DNA of 64,000 nt from Bolinopsis microptera. Its lineage: Eukaryota; Ctenophora; Tentaculata; Lobata; Bolinopsidae. Under the pieces are notes generated by a model that saw nothing but the letters and a program-made list of their open reading frames with translations, did no database searches and had not been told where the DNA came from. The stretch is taken from the NCBI RefSeq assembly GCF_026151205.1, contig NC_087081.1, forward strand, positions 4,035,246 to 4,099,245, in the 5' to 3' direction. The position numbers and the translations under genes are program-made. The stretch's first letter is position 1; every line of letters starts with the position of its first letter. Below, in pieces: positions 1-11,809 of the stretch.

Positions 1-333
1 ACAACAACAAATAACAATACATGTGATATTAGACACTGATCATGTACACATATTTTAACATTTTTACTGCTTAATGACTGCTTTTCTTACTTACTGTATA
101 AAAAATGGATTTAAAAATCTTTTGCTGAAACTTAAAAAACGTCAACAAAATTGAAAAAAATCGGATTTTTGATGGTTTTGGAATTTGGATGCCTTCTAGC
201 GTTCATATTAATGTCCGTTCATAATTATGTCCGTTCATGTAATGTCCGTCCAAATAAGGTCCGATAAGGTATATATGTTTTTATCATTATTGAGGCAATG
301 TGTATGTTTAAAGCTCCAGTTTGGACTCTGACC

Positions 334-654
334 CTATAAACAGCACCAGTTCACAAGTTGGATAGCATCGCTTTCATTCAGTTTACTTTTGCCAGTTACA
401 TAATTTGAAAGCAAAATTTTACTTCTCATGTTATTTAGAAGCCTGAACTAGTGAACTAAACAATTAATTAATTTGTAAATTTACCTCAAAAGAAATACCA
501 TTACACTTATCTTCAGACCACATGCAATACATTGCACACGCGTTAAAGTCTCTAGCAGCAAGTTTAACTATCTGTGTTCCACTGAATTTTATTTTGTCCA
601 TTTGGCATCTGTCTTCTGGGAGCTCGCATATCGCTAAAGTCAATCCAAGCAGTG
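334..654 (-). CDS. PAN/apple-like secreted protein, last two exons (5' exon not found)
   Basis: Two exons are visible on the minus strand: 654-485 (after TTTCAG, before GTAAAT) and 447-334 (after CACTAG, stop TAG). The first starts at a split codon and encodes a hydrophobic stretch (LLGLTLAIC) followed by a cysteine pattern including NACAMYCMWSEDKCNG. That spacing of paired cysteines with a CxG motif is typical of PAN/apple modules in secreted animal proteins. The hydrophobic stretch could be the end of a signal peptide. Phase is 0 between the two exons. The last exon reads 37 residues to NWCCL and stop. The exon with the start codon is not identified between 655 and about 1000. The PAN assignment rests on cysteine spacing only. 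The second exon is less certain because its acceptor is TAG and the next AG gives a stop. Confidence 0.45.
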
Positions 655-1088
655 CTGAAATAATTCAGTTAAGTAAAAGTAACAAAATTAATAATATGAA
701 ACGTTGAGATTGAGGATTTTCAGCAGCTGTTATTCAACATATATTTTAAAACTTTATACTTGTATAGTAGAATAGCATCCGCCATAAAGCTTGTATCATC
801 TCCCTTCACCATTCAATCACTGATTATTGTTAACATCATGATGACTAAAACCTGGTCTTTAAAGTTAAACAAAACATTTATTCAAAAAATTCCAAATTGT
901 TTATTAACGGCCCTTATTTCAGCAACTTGCACTCAACTGCTTAAAAAGAGGGAAGCTCACAATTTTGGCCGTGTAATTTTGGTTGCTCATAATTATGTTA
1001 TTCGTTATTTCGGAACTTAAGACCAATACTATTTTCAATAGTCTCACAGCCTTTATGCGTACAAGTACTGTACAATTGTCCTATGACT
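655..1088. other. unassigned, probably 5' region/intron of the PAN-like gene
   Basis: AT-rich sequence with several short open frames but none with a recognisable domain. It should contain the first exon of the minus-strand PAN-like gene. An ATG with a short hydrophobic reading near 835 ends too early to be convincing. Confidence 0.3.
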
Positions 1089-1681
1089 CCCAGGTCAATA
1101 TCATTACATATTTCGCATATTAATATACGACATATTTCGAAGGAAAACCACGACATAACAAAATTATTGTTAAATTTTGTTACAAATTAATTTAATTTCA
1201 GAAATAGTTGATTACAGAATTCCTTGAAAAAAAAATTTTTCAAAAAAATTTCTTGAAAAAATTTTGGGAATATTTTGATATTTTCATGACATCCGAAATC
1301 ATGACATCCGAAATCTTGACATCATGTCATGATTTACAAATATCTGAGAAAGTTCACGCATATTTTTACCTGTATTTTACAGGCAAAACTTGACATGAAA
1401 AACGTCCCCGCATATGTGATAAGATGAGCGCATATTTGACATGGATCTAAATATCTGACGGGGGATATCATATAAAAAATATCCGTGTGTTTGAAAAATT
1501 ATATCAAAAAAGTTAAGAATTTTTTAATAAATCTTTCTAGGACTCGCCTGTAGCAGGCTTTGTCCCCTGCTAATTTGGATCATTGTGGGGCCCAAAAATG
1601 CCCCATCGGGTGATAAAAACCATGACATATTTCACCCAGATATAATAATATACGACATATTTTTAATGATATTGACCTGGG
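1089..1681. mobile_element. MITE with TIR and perfect 8-bp target-site duplication
   Basis: The 593-bp element starts with CCCAGGTCAATATCATTA and ends with its reverse complement. CTATGACT flanks it directly on both sides (1081-1088 and 1682-1689), a perfect 8-bp duplication. There is no transposase frame, and the interior is AT-rich with secondary short palindromes. An 8-bp TSD is characteristic of hAT superfamily elements, although the TIR lacks the usual CAG start. It is therefore a non-autonomous cut-and-paste element, superfamily hAT-like by inference. Confidence 0.75.
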
Positions 1682-1689
1682 CTATGACT

Positions 1690-2508
1690 GACACAGAACG
1701 TACTGTCTTACTGTAGTACTGTGTAATGATTCGCCGACATTGTTGCGATGGTTCTTAATCTGCACAGTAATTCGTGCTTCGTTTGAGCAATTTGTTCTAC
1801 TATGCTCTTAATTAGGGCCGTCAATACCAGGTTGTTGCGTTCAAATTAGGCTGGTAAGGTAGTTACTCTGGTCAAAAATTTAAAGGATGTTAATGCCAAG
1901 ACAAACACTTAAATATGCCAAGAATTCGTATATAGTTCCACGGAAAAAGAACAAGGCTCTGAAACCTGGAGGGGGATATTTAAAACATATAAGTGATACG
2001 ACAGATTGTATTAGCAGTGGGCTCTGAAAGCAAAGGATTTCTGATAATTATGAACTAAGCGCGGATCAGAAGATTGTAATTTTAGGAGTAAAACAAATAT
2101 TTTGAGATGATAATTTTCAGCATCTGGCCGGTGCCCCTTTCACTTAAAGATAATCAGTGAGCAACTATAACTTCAGCCGCGAGCAACTATAACTTCAGCC
2201 GCGGAGGAGAATCATACATGCAACTGATAGACGATACCACTTAAGGGACCGAAATAATTGGCCATTATAACGCTCATTATCTATTTTCAATTATAAGGGG
2301 TCTTAGTTATATGGATCTTTGTCTCGATTTAGAGGGTCGGCTTTAAAAAAATTCAACGCAGGTTCTAATAATTCAAACTTTTGGTATGAATATGAATTAT
2401 TTTATGTCGAAATTTTAGGACAATAGTTGATAATATCGCACATAAGGAGAGAGTTTTCACTCTTCGGCTGATGAAAGTTTACAACTCTCTAAATATTATT
2501 AGACTTAA
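1690..2508. other. intergenic, nothing recognised
   Basis: No gene or long repeat is recognised. A short tandem duplication (AGCAACTATAACTTCAGCCG, twice) lies at about 2160-2200. It is otherwise AT-rich unique sequence. Confidence 0.3.
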
Positions 2509-2511
2509 GTG

Positions 2512-2584
<73 letters not shown>

Positions 2585-2586
2585 TT

Positions 2587-2618
<32 letters not shown>

Positions 2619-2646
2619 GCTACTAATACTACTACTACTACTACTG

Positions 2647-2719
<73 letters not shown>

Positions 2720-2733
2720 TACAACTTAGTCGA
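2509..2733. repeat. (CTA)n trinucleotide microsatellite
   Basis: About 75 CTA triplets with a few CTT, CTG and AAT interruptions. It reads as poly-leucine in one frame, but no gene context supports translation. Confidence 0.95.
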
Positions 2734-2739
2734 AGGGGC

Positions 2740-3287
2740 CGGGGAAATCTCTGCAGATGACTGATTATTCATACAGAATCATTATAAAAGTAGCCTTAGC
2801 AACAGCTATATAACAACATACTATTAGTAAAGGATTCACTGCTGTAAAGTATTATTTAATTTTATGCGGTCAATGGTAAGTCTCAATAATTTAACAAGTT
2901 CGAATGGTGCATGCAATTGGCAAAAATCTCTTACACTTCATTGGCCAAACAAAAATTAAAACTCTTGAGAGCAGGAACGAGTGAAAGTTGAAAACATTTA
3001 TGACTACATAAAAGATATAAATTAAGCATAATGAACAAAAATTTACGATCACAAGCACGATATTCGAATAAATATTATTAACGATAGTTTAAAATTCGAA
3101 TAGCAGCAGGCATTACAGAATGTTTTGTCTTGTGGTGAAGGTAGTTTTAACGTCATATTTAGGGAGAAAACAATGACTATTTCACAAAGCTGGAACGTGA
3201 GCGATTTAATTAGTGTAAAAACTTGGTATACTCGCAATTGTAATATTAGTATTTCAATTAAATCACCGTGCGATTATTTACCGAAAC
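2740..3287. other. intergenic, nothing recognised
   Basis: AT-rich sequence with no domain-bearing frame and no repeat I can define. Confidence 0.3.
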
Positions 3288-5660
3288 TATAAATTATCTC
3301 GGCTTCTGATTGAGATACAGACCTTAATTATGAACCAAAATGTGCCTAAGATGCATATTTATATTAGTGATATGAAGATACTTAAGACCTAAGAGACTTA
3401 GTTTTTGAGAAATCGTCAAAAATCCGATTTTACTATATTAGCAGTCTATAGTGAGTAACAATTATTACACTTATTTCAAGATATCTCAGCTTCTGATTGG
3501 ATCTAAGCGCTCATCTTGGGCATTAAAATGGTCAGAATCATCACAATGAGTGGGGTAGAGCATGGTTTTAAAGTCTTCAGACTTCAGGTTGTTGAGTTAT
3601 TAGGTCAGATCTCATTTTTATGCTCTCGCGAGTAGCGATTGATGCACATATTTCAAGATATCTCAGCTTCTAATTGGATCTAAGCGCTCATCTTGGGCAT
3701 CAAAATGGTCAGAATCATCACAATGAGTGGGGTAGAGTATGGTTCTAAAGTCTTCAGACCTCGAGCTGTTGATTTATTAGGTCAGATCCCATTTTTACGC
3801 TCTCGCGAGTAGCGATTGATGCACTTATTTCAAAATATCTCAGCTTCTAATTGGATTTAAGCGCTAATCTTGGGCATTAAAATGGTCAGAATCATCACAA
3901 TGAGTGGGGTAGAGCATGGTTTTAAAGTCTTCAGACTTCAGGTTGTTGAATTATTAGGTTAAAACATATTTTTACGCTCTTGCAAGTAGCAATTGACACA
4001 CTTATTACAAGATATCTCAGCTTCTGATTGAAGCTAAGCGCTTATCATGGGCATTAAAATGGTCAGAATGATCAAATTAAGTGGGGTAAAGCATGTTCCT
4101 AGGGCTAGAGGTTTTTGTGAAATTTCACTGATATTTTTTGGCAAACGACTTTTTCCTGGCGATTAATTAAAGTTCATTTAATAAATATTTTCACCATTTC
4201 AGTGATCATACTTGCGAGAGCATAAAAATAGGGTTTGACCTAATCATTTAATAACCTAAAGTCTGAAGATTTTAAAACCGTGCTCGATGCTACTCAATCT
4301 GATCATTCTTACTATCTTAATGCCCATGATGAACGCTTATCAATATCTCCACTCAGAAGCTGAGATATCTTGAAATAAGTGCAACAAATAATCTCAACAC
4401 TTGTTTTACTTCGGACTTTCCAACAACCACATTGTTACACAAGTTTAACCAGCCAATTACAGGAAGCCGAAGGATTCAATTATACATTAGGCCAGTGACG
4501 GTTAAGGTAGTGTGTACCATCTTCGTCCGAGACTTGCTGCAATGGGCAGCTCTTCATTTAACCCTCACACCCGATTACTGAGTATTCGGCTGAGTGGACT
4601 GGGGGGCTGCATAGACCACTCAGGAGTCAGGGTCCTTAGCTTAGCGTCGAATACGCTCAGCCCACGGCTAGTGACACTGACAGAGTCGGGAATCGAACCT
4701 GGTACCTCGAGAAATGCCAGGCCGATTTACCAACTGAGCCACTGAGCCGTTCGCGAGAGCGTACTCCTGTACTCGCTACTCGCGAAAGCGTAAAAATGGG
4801 ATCTAACTCAACAACTTGAAGTCTGAAGACTTTAAAACCATGCTCTACCCCACTTATTATGATGATTCTGACCATTTCAATGCCCAAGATTAGCGTTTAA
4901 CTCTAATTAGAAGCTGAGATATCTTGAAATAAGTGCATCAATCGCTACTCGCGAGAGTGTAAAAATGGGATTTGACCTAATAACTCAACAACCTGAACTC
5001 TGAAGTCTGAAGACTTTAAAACCATGCTCTACCCCACTTATTATGATGATTCTGACCATTTCAATGCCCAAAATTAGCGTTTAACTCTAATTAGAAGCTG
5101 AGATATCTTGAAATAAGTGCATCAATCGCTACTCGCGAGAGTGTAAAAATGGGATTTGACCTAATAACTCAACAACCTGAAGTCTGAAGACTTTAAAACC
5201 ATGCTCTACCCCACTCATTGTGATGATTCTGACCATTTTAATGCCCAAGATGAGCGCTTAGATCCAATTAGAAGCTGAGATATCTTGAAATAAGTGCATC
5301 AATCGCTACTCGCGAGAGCATAAAAATGAGATCTGACCTTAATAACTCAACAACCTGAAGTCTGAAGACTTTAAAACCATGCTCTACCCCACTTAATACG
5401 ATGATTCTGACAATTTTCATGCCCAAGATGAGCGCTTAGCTCCAATCAGAAGCTGAGATATCTTGAAATAAGTGTAATAATTGTTACTCACTAGACTGCT
5501 AATATAGTAAAATCGGATTTTTGGCGATTTCTCAAAAACTGAGTCTCTTAGGCCTTAAGTATCTTCATAGCACCTAAGCACTAATATAAATATGCATCTT
5601 AGGCACATTTTGGTTCATAATTGAGGTCTGTATCTCAATCAGAAGCCGAGATAATTTATA
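3288..5660. mobile_element. foldback element with inverted arrays of ~180-bp units
   Basis: The ends are inverted copies: TATAAATTATCTCGGCTTCTG at 3288 and its complement ending at 5660. Inside the left end are three to four direct units (each with TATCTCAGCTTCT and a GTGGGGTAGAGCATGG core) spanning about 3470-4110. On the right, about 4200-5480, similar units run in the opposite orientation. The whole can fold into a long hairpin. A tRNA-type SINE sits between the arms (4495-4755). No transposase frame and no clear target duplication were found. The organisation resembles a foldback DNA transposon whose arms are tandem arrays. Confidence 0.7.
4495..4755 (-). mobile_element. tRNA-derived SINE inside the foldback
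   Basis: On the minus strand a pol III A box, TGGCTCAGTTGG (4741-4730), is followed about 30 bp later by a B box, GGTTCGATTCC (4699-4689). This is tRNA spacing. The sequence continues with a non-tRNA body of about 190 bp. GC content is higher than the flanks. The lack of a tRNA 3' acceptor fold after the B box argues for a SINE, not a tRNA gene. Exact ends are not determined. Confidence 0.65.
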
Positions 5661-6470
5661 CTTATAGCGGGGGTCGCGATATGCGGATATGGGTGCGGTC
5701 AAAAAGGGCGTGATTCCGAGAAATGCCCCACCGGTGAAAAATGTACCCGAGTAATTTATAATAATTTAAGATTTAAAGGAATGTTTTTTTTTCAAAAGTT
5801 TTTAACAAATTTTCTAAAAATTTGGCGCTTTAAATATTATAATTTTGGTACCAAAAGTTGCGTCTGATTAATTAATAGCTCATTACGATCCTGTAAGAAT
5901 TATTTCAAAATTTTTACTATTTTAGGAGTTATAGGCATTTTAAGCAATAAATTAACCATTTTTCGTCCTTTGTACACTTTTGCAATGCACAGGAGGCCCA
6001 CATACATGTCGACGTTATTATATCGTGCTACACGGTGAATTTTCATTATTCACAGTTTAAGGCAACTTTTGGTACCAAATTTATCAAAATCAGAGACAAA
6101 TAATTCTGTGCCAACTCATGGCGCTTATTACATAAACTACATTGAGTGCGCGGCGCGGCACAGTAACGCATCGCGCTACAAGCATACGTTGCAATAATAT
6201 GACGACGTGACATGATAAGCATCGTTAACACGAACAAAACCGTGCAAAGTATAAAATGATTTACAACCAAACCACATACAAATCGACGCCGACACCTCAG
6301 ATGTGCGCAGGATTTTTCAAGTTCTGCACGCCTAATATAATTTAAATAATTAATTAATGCACCAAACACCACATTGGGATGCAATAAAGTAAAACAATTA
6401 CATTGTAGGCAGTAGGGAAATTTGAGCGTGCGTGGTGTACCGCGGCGAAATTTATGTTGGAAATTAGATT
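5661..6470. other. intergenic, nothing recognised
   Basis: Contains a GC-richer patch (about 5660-5760 and 6120-6320). A 112-codon minus-strand open frame (6384-6046) has no recognisable domain, no splice context and an atypical Arg/Cys-rich composition. Confidence 0.25.
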
Positions 6471-6471
6471 A

Positions 6472-6632
6472 AATTCATGATATTGTAAGGGGTCGTTCAT
6501 ATACTGAACGACCCCTTACAATATCATGAATTATATTTATCAGCAATCAGCTGAGGGGGGGGGGAAGAGGTTCCTAATGATTAGGGGGGGTAAAAATGTT
6601 CCAAAAAATGATTACGTAATATGTGAACGATC
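6472..6632. repeat. perfect hairpin plus inverted MITE ends
   Basis: ATTCATGATATTGTAAGGGG is followed by GTCGTTCATATAC and then the reverse complement of both, a near-perfect palindrome centred near 6501. A further inverted GTGAACGATCCC copy lies at about 6620-6632. This looks like the end of one MITE abutting another. A G-rich stretch lies between the copies. Confidence 0.5.
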
Positions 6633-6639
6633 CCACTAA

Positions 6640-7304
6640 TAACTATATAATATAATGATGATGTAACAAGGTTACATAGCATAGGAGCATAATTCAAGTA
6701 TGCAGAGTGTTAACGGGTGATACTCGTAAAATATCTGTTCCATATACAGGACCGTCGACGAGTCACATTTGTGGTACTAAACCATCAAGTAAACCACTTT
6801 CCACCAGCCGATTTTTAAAAGATTTGCTTATTGGCTTCGTCAGATTTTTGTCGGCACTATACCGAAAAAAACCAGTCCTATAACTCTTACAGTTTTCTTA
6901 ATTAAGACGCTCGGAAATTTCCCAAAAACACACAGATTTACTGAGATTATTAGTATTGATTATCGTTCCAAATTTATCGCTGATAACCGATATTATCGCG
7001 ATAATTTTGAAAAAGTTATCGATTATCGCGATAAAAGAAATTGTACCGATAATGGCAACCCTAGGTAGAACTAGATTAATTTTGATATCGTAACTTCCAT
7101 ATTTGGTATAGGAAAGTAAAATAAAAATAGAAAAGTTAATAAACAATAACACTGATTATTATACTTTCATACTCTCATAGAGATACAAATGTTGTGATTA
7201 AATAAACCCTTTTCAAAGCGTTAAACACTTCAACTAACGCATAGTATTGCTACCTAAAATGTACCTAGTTACCATGGTAACTGTAAGTGTAGTTACTTAA
7301 TTAT
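6640..7304. other. 3' flank of the SLC18B1-like gene, nothing recognised
   Basis: AT-rich. It includes clustered TTATCG/CGATAA motifs around 6960-7040 and one GTTACCATGGTAAC palindrome at 7269-7282, just downstream of the stop codon. The poly(A) site is not assigned. Confidence 0.3.
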
Positions 7305-9897
7305 TTATAGTATCGGCGTGGTCTCGGAATATTCTCCTTTGAAAAGTTTTCTGTTTTTCTTCATCAAATGAACTCCCCAACAAAACACCAAACACGCCAA
7401 CGACTGGAGGGAAATGAGCGTTAATATAAAATAAAATCAACAAAAAAGGAGGACCTTATTTGTTCGATTGAACAATTTCCACCATCTCATAGTAATAGAA
7501 ATTGAAGGTATTCATATTTTTTGTATTTACCTCTGCGATAAATACCAAAGCTAAGATTCCGGTGGACCACTCAAAAATGTACTTTTCAGCTACTATCCCA
7601 GAAATTGTTGCTCCGAGAAAACTACCAATGGGGAATGAGGCGCAATAAAGGGAAACAATTACGTTTTGAACCGATTGAGGCAAATCACCACCCGACTTCG
7701 TCTGAAATTACATAGGTCACAGTTGCTAGGTCACAGTTGCTAGGTCACAGTTGCTAGGTCACAGTTGCTAGGTTACAGTTGCTAGGTTACAGTTGCTAGG
7801 TTAAAGTTGCTAGGTTACAGTTGCTAGGTTAAAGTTGCTAGGTTACAGTTGCTAGGTTACAGTTGCTAGGTTACAGTTGCTAGGTTACAGTTGTTATATA
7901 TAACCTTATTACGATTTAAAAATATCAGATACGTTGACTAATCTGTTTACTTTATGAACGTTATAAACAGTTTGTTTACCTTACTAAAATTGATATTACA
8001 ACCAACAAATTATAACATTATATAAATAACATGTTTAATTTACAAACATTAAATAAACAAAATGTTTACCTTACAAATATTATAATAAACAACTTAATTA
8101 CTTTAAAAACATTATATAAACAACTTATTTACCTTGTAGATATCGAACATAACAAGGAGAACAGGGGTACACCCCATAGGAACAAAGAATCCCAAACACA
8201 TGAGCGTGGTCAATAGTTGCCCTTTTGACGGCTCGATAAACGCTGGGGTGATTTATGTTTAATTAGGTTAAACATAGATTTAATGAGTTAAGAAAATTAA
8301 TAAAAATTCGAGTTCAAGTTGAGTAACTGCAAGTTTTATATAAACTTTGGTTTACTCATTGTGCTAAACCTGTTGTCATATTTTTAATCTAAATCAGTAT
8401 TTGCAACTACAGTTAAAGGGTTCCATATCTTGTATCTAAGTGTTAAACACGTGGTTACTTAAAGAATAATCGACACAATCTCACAGTAACCATGGTAACT
8501 ATAACTATAGCTACATAGAAATTATCAAGTTACCATGGTAACTGTAACTAAAGCTACATAGAACATACCTATTTACCATGGTAACTGTAACTATAGCTAC
8601 ATAGAACATACCTATTTACCATGGTTACTGTAACTTAACCGAGTTTTTGATTCAGGATGTTACTGAAGATAGTAATGCAAATGTTTTAACACCTCAGAAC
8701 TGTGTATTACTACAGCTCAACCTGCTCAGTCTGACTAATTGGAAATTTAAACTCTTGGTAACTGTAACTATTTAATTTCACATAATATACTCACAGAGAA
8801 GTGGTAGAGGTCCAATGAACATGTAACAAATAGGAAGGAAGATGGAAGAGATCACTAAGAATATGTAAGGATTGTACCGGTCAATGAGAAAACCTGCAGG
8901 TAGATTAGAAATACAAATATACATTATAGTATATGTATGTATATATAATATACATTATATTTGAAATATACATGACTCAAGCTAATGATTACTTTTCTGT
9001 ACGCAAAAAACATGTAATTTAGAATTAAGATCACGAATCTTGCAAAACAATTTAATGCGAGGCTATTTCAATTTAAAGCTTTAAAGGTTGAGACAGACTC
9101 AGTCAGGTACTAACTACAACTTACTGCTAACTGCCACTAACTCACCTAAGAATGGGGCAGATAAACAAATGTTATACTAACTCACCTAAGAATGGGGCAG
9201 ATAAACAAATGTTACTAACTCACCTAAGAATGGGGCAGATAAACAAATGTTACTAACTCACCTAAGAATGGGGCAGATAAACAAATGTTACTAACTCACC
9301 TAAGAATGGGGCAGATAAACAAATGTTACTAACTCACCTAAGAATGGGGCAGATAAGCAAATGTTATACTAACTCACCTAAGAATGGGGCAGATAAACAA
9401 ATGTTACTAACTCACCTAAGAATGGGGCAGATAAGCAAATGTTACTAACTCACCTAAGAATGGGGCAGATAAACAAATGTTACTAACTCACCTAAGAATG
9501 GGGCAGATAAGCAAATGTTACTAACTCATCTAAGAATGGGGCAGATAAACAAATGTTACTAACTCACCTAAGAATGGGGCAGATAAACAAATGTTACTAA
9601 CTCACCTAAGAATGGGGCAGATAAACAAATGTTACTAACTCACCTAAGAATGGGGCAGATAAACAAATGTTACTAACTCACCTAAGAATGGGGCAGATAA
9701 GCAAATGTTACTAACTTACCTAAGAATGGGGCAGATAAGCAAATGCTGCCAGAGTTTATCATGAGAGCGGTCCCAGCCCAAACTACAGATTCTCCAAACA
9801 CACGTTCAACGTAGGGCGATAAGATTGGTATGTGGTAGTTTAGTAGTATCTAGTGAAAGAGAAAGTAAAAGTTAGAATGAGAGTTAAAATGACAGTG

Positions 9898-9976
<79 letters not shown>

Positions 9977-11809
9977 AATTGAACTCGTAAACTAAGAAGT
10001 TACCTGACACGCTGAGCAATGCCACGCAGCGAACAGGATGCCAGGATCCAGTAAAGTTTTGAGAGACCGCCAAGTTGTAGCCTTACTGCTGGTGGTGAGT
10101 TGGGGAACAAAACACTCAGGGAGGACGGACAGCAGGATTAGGAGACCGGGTACAAAGAACGCTAGTCTGGGGGAGACGGTTTACTGTAACTATAGTTACA
10201 GTTACCATGGTAACATGAGAGGGTTCATTGTAGCCATGGTTACAAGGATATTACAGATTGGGGACGATTGTTACAACTTTACATAAAACCGGTCTGCAGG
10301 TGAAATCATATCGACTAGTATCAACAAATTTATATCGAGCAATAATAGAATAATGAAGATACGAAGCAACTCACTGAAACCCCCCAGTCGCGTACAGAAC
10401 GCTCCCTAAAAAGGGGCCCACAGCAAGGGCCCCATTAAGAACTGTCTCCGCAAGTGCGGTTACCGTGGCAACTCTATCAGGGTAGATCGCTACCAGGGCA
10501 GCAAACGAGGTCACCGAGATTATACCCCCGCATATGCCTGTGGGAAACTTTTTTAGTTGAATACGGAAATAACTAAGGAATATGATAAAAGTAATTTTAT
10601 TGGACATACAAAATTAATCTAGTTCATATGGCAACTCTGGTTAAATGTGTTTTTAAGCACGATAAGGAAACATGCACGAATGTTTTCGATATTTTTCTAT
10701 TTTGACCAAGATGTGAAATCTGCAATCAAATATTACCTTGAACGATTCTCAAGAGGAAGCCGAACCCCACGAATATATCAGCAGATGGGACAAAATCCAG
10801 TAGACTGAACAGCATCGTGACAATACCTGAAGAGATTCAGGTGGTTACCATGGTTACCTGAAGAGGTTTAGGTGGTTACCATGGTTACCTGAAGAGTTTT
10901 ACGGTACAGAATAAACGTGTTTACAAAGTGATCCAGATCAGAGGAGAATTATTAGGTACTACCATGGTTACTATAGTTACAGTTACCATCATGGCATCAT
11001 GGCTAATAGGTTACTATAGAGCTATAGTTACAGTTACCATGGTTACTAGGTAGTTACTAGGAAACTATAGTTACAGTTACCTAATGAAGCTGTGGGCACG
11101 ATATATAGCTTCTTGTTTGAGAAGGTGTTCAAAAGAAGAGCTGAGAGGGGACAAACAAAAACGTAGCTGAAAAATATTTTATCAATTTGTTATATTGATG
11201 AGGATAAGATATGTGCCCACAAATTAATAATTATGCTATTGGTATTATACTGTATTACTAAAGGGATATTATTATTAAGATACATTTAATGTTTATTTAA
11301 ACTGCGTAAAAAGTTAACATCATAAAACTAAGTAATACTTCAGATAAAATGTGACTTGTATTTCAACTCTGATAAAGTTATAGGAACCTAAGAGGACCAG
11401 CTCCGATGAGAACCCCTGTCCAAGTACTGGAGACGTCATGAGACTGGTCGTAGAGGGGGAGGAAGGCAGCTGGGAGCGAGTAGAACACAAACGCAAAGAA
11501 CAGAACACACGTGATTATCCCTGAAAAGAAGAATTAGATACTTACATGCTACAAATTTTAATGATGTAGTTTTATGAAGATTTCGAGCCTTATGTTGTGT
11601 GTTTCCCTTCGTGTCCAAAAGCATTAGAGAATTAGATACCTGTACAAAGATTTGCTAATTAGCTGTTCTAAACAAGCAATTGATACCCTGCTCTTACTTA
11701 ATAACTTAATAATAATAAAATTAGAGCGGAAACTAGACTAAAACTCACCAAACAGGACAACTTTCCTCGTCCGTGATAAAGTGCCAGCTACGCTGTGTAA
11801 ACCCTCCAT
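7305..11809 (-). CDS. SLC18B1-like: SLC18B1-like MFS vesicular polyamine-type transporter, 434 aa, 11 exons
   Basis: Exons on the minus strand: 11809-11749, 11520-11388, 11166-11081, 10826-10737, 10537-10375, 10166-10004, 9849-9720, 8893-8795, 8242-8133, 7701-7531 and 7403-7305. They total 1305 nt with every phase matching. The start is MEGLHSVAG; the protein ends SETTPIL and stop. The predicted product is a 12-TM major facilitator. Segments line up in order with vertebrate SLC18B1, for example GIVTMLFSLLDFVPSADIF, VGPFLGSVLYATGGF (TM5 GPxxG), GPLPLL, and ASFPIGSFLGATISGIV in the C-terminal half. Human SLC18B1 (about 456 aa) is a vesicular polyamine exchanger; the substrate here is inferred from family only. 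Several introns are filled with tandem repeats. Intron 7 contains 15 extra copies of the exon 7 tail with its donor. No frame lesion is seen. Confidence 0.85.
7711..7896. repeat. 14-bp minisatellite next to exon 10 acceptor
   Basis: About 13 copies of GGTCACAGTTGCTA, drifting to GGTTACAGTTGCTA. They lie in intron 9 of the SLC18B1-like gene, about 10-20 bp upstream of the exon 10 acceptor at 7701. Confidence 0.9.
8480..8640. repeat. X-box-like palindrome repeated ~44 bp, intron 8
   Basis: Four copies of a unit containing TTACCATGGTAACTGTAACT and TAGCTACATAGAA. Each carries the GTTACC/GTAACC-AT-GGTAAC palindrome that matches the RFX X-box consensus. They lie in intron 8 of the SLC18B1-like gene. 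Confidence 0.75.
9137..9746. repeat. 38-bp minisatellite made of exon 7 tail plus splice donor
   Basis: Sixteen tandem units on the minus strand, including the functional exon end. Each unit has about 26 nt of exon 7 coding sequence (residues ICLSAPFLG) followed by a donor, GTGAGTTAGT. The functional copy at 9720/9719 reads GTAAGTTAGT. Period is 38 bp, with two units of 40 bp. Because 38 is not a multiple of 3, use of successive donors would shift frame except every third unit. Confidence 0.93.
9891..9980. repeat. (GTGAAA)n microsatellite forming the intron 6 pyrimidine tract
   Basis: About 14 GTGAAA copies. Read on the gene strand it is (TTTCAC)n and fills most of the 154-bp intron 6, leading into TTTCTCTTTCACTAG at the exon 7 acceptor (9850). 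Confidence 0.93.

Noticed and set aside
2509-2760. Long leucine-rich open frame
   Set aside because: It is only the (CTA)n microsatellite read in one frame; no promoter, splice sites or flanking coding sequence.
4689-4741. tRNA gene
   Set aside because: A and B boxes are present, but no acceptor-stem pairing or 3' end; it fits a SINE head.
6046-6384. 112-codon minus-strand frame
   Set aside because: Arg/Cys-rich with no domain, no splice context and a GC-rich patch that inflates frame length.
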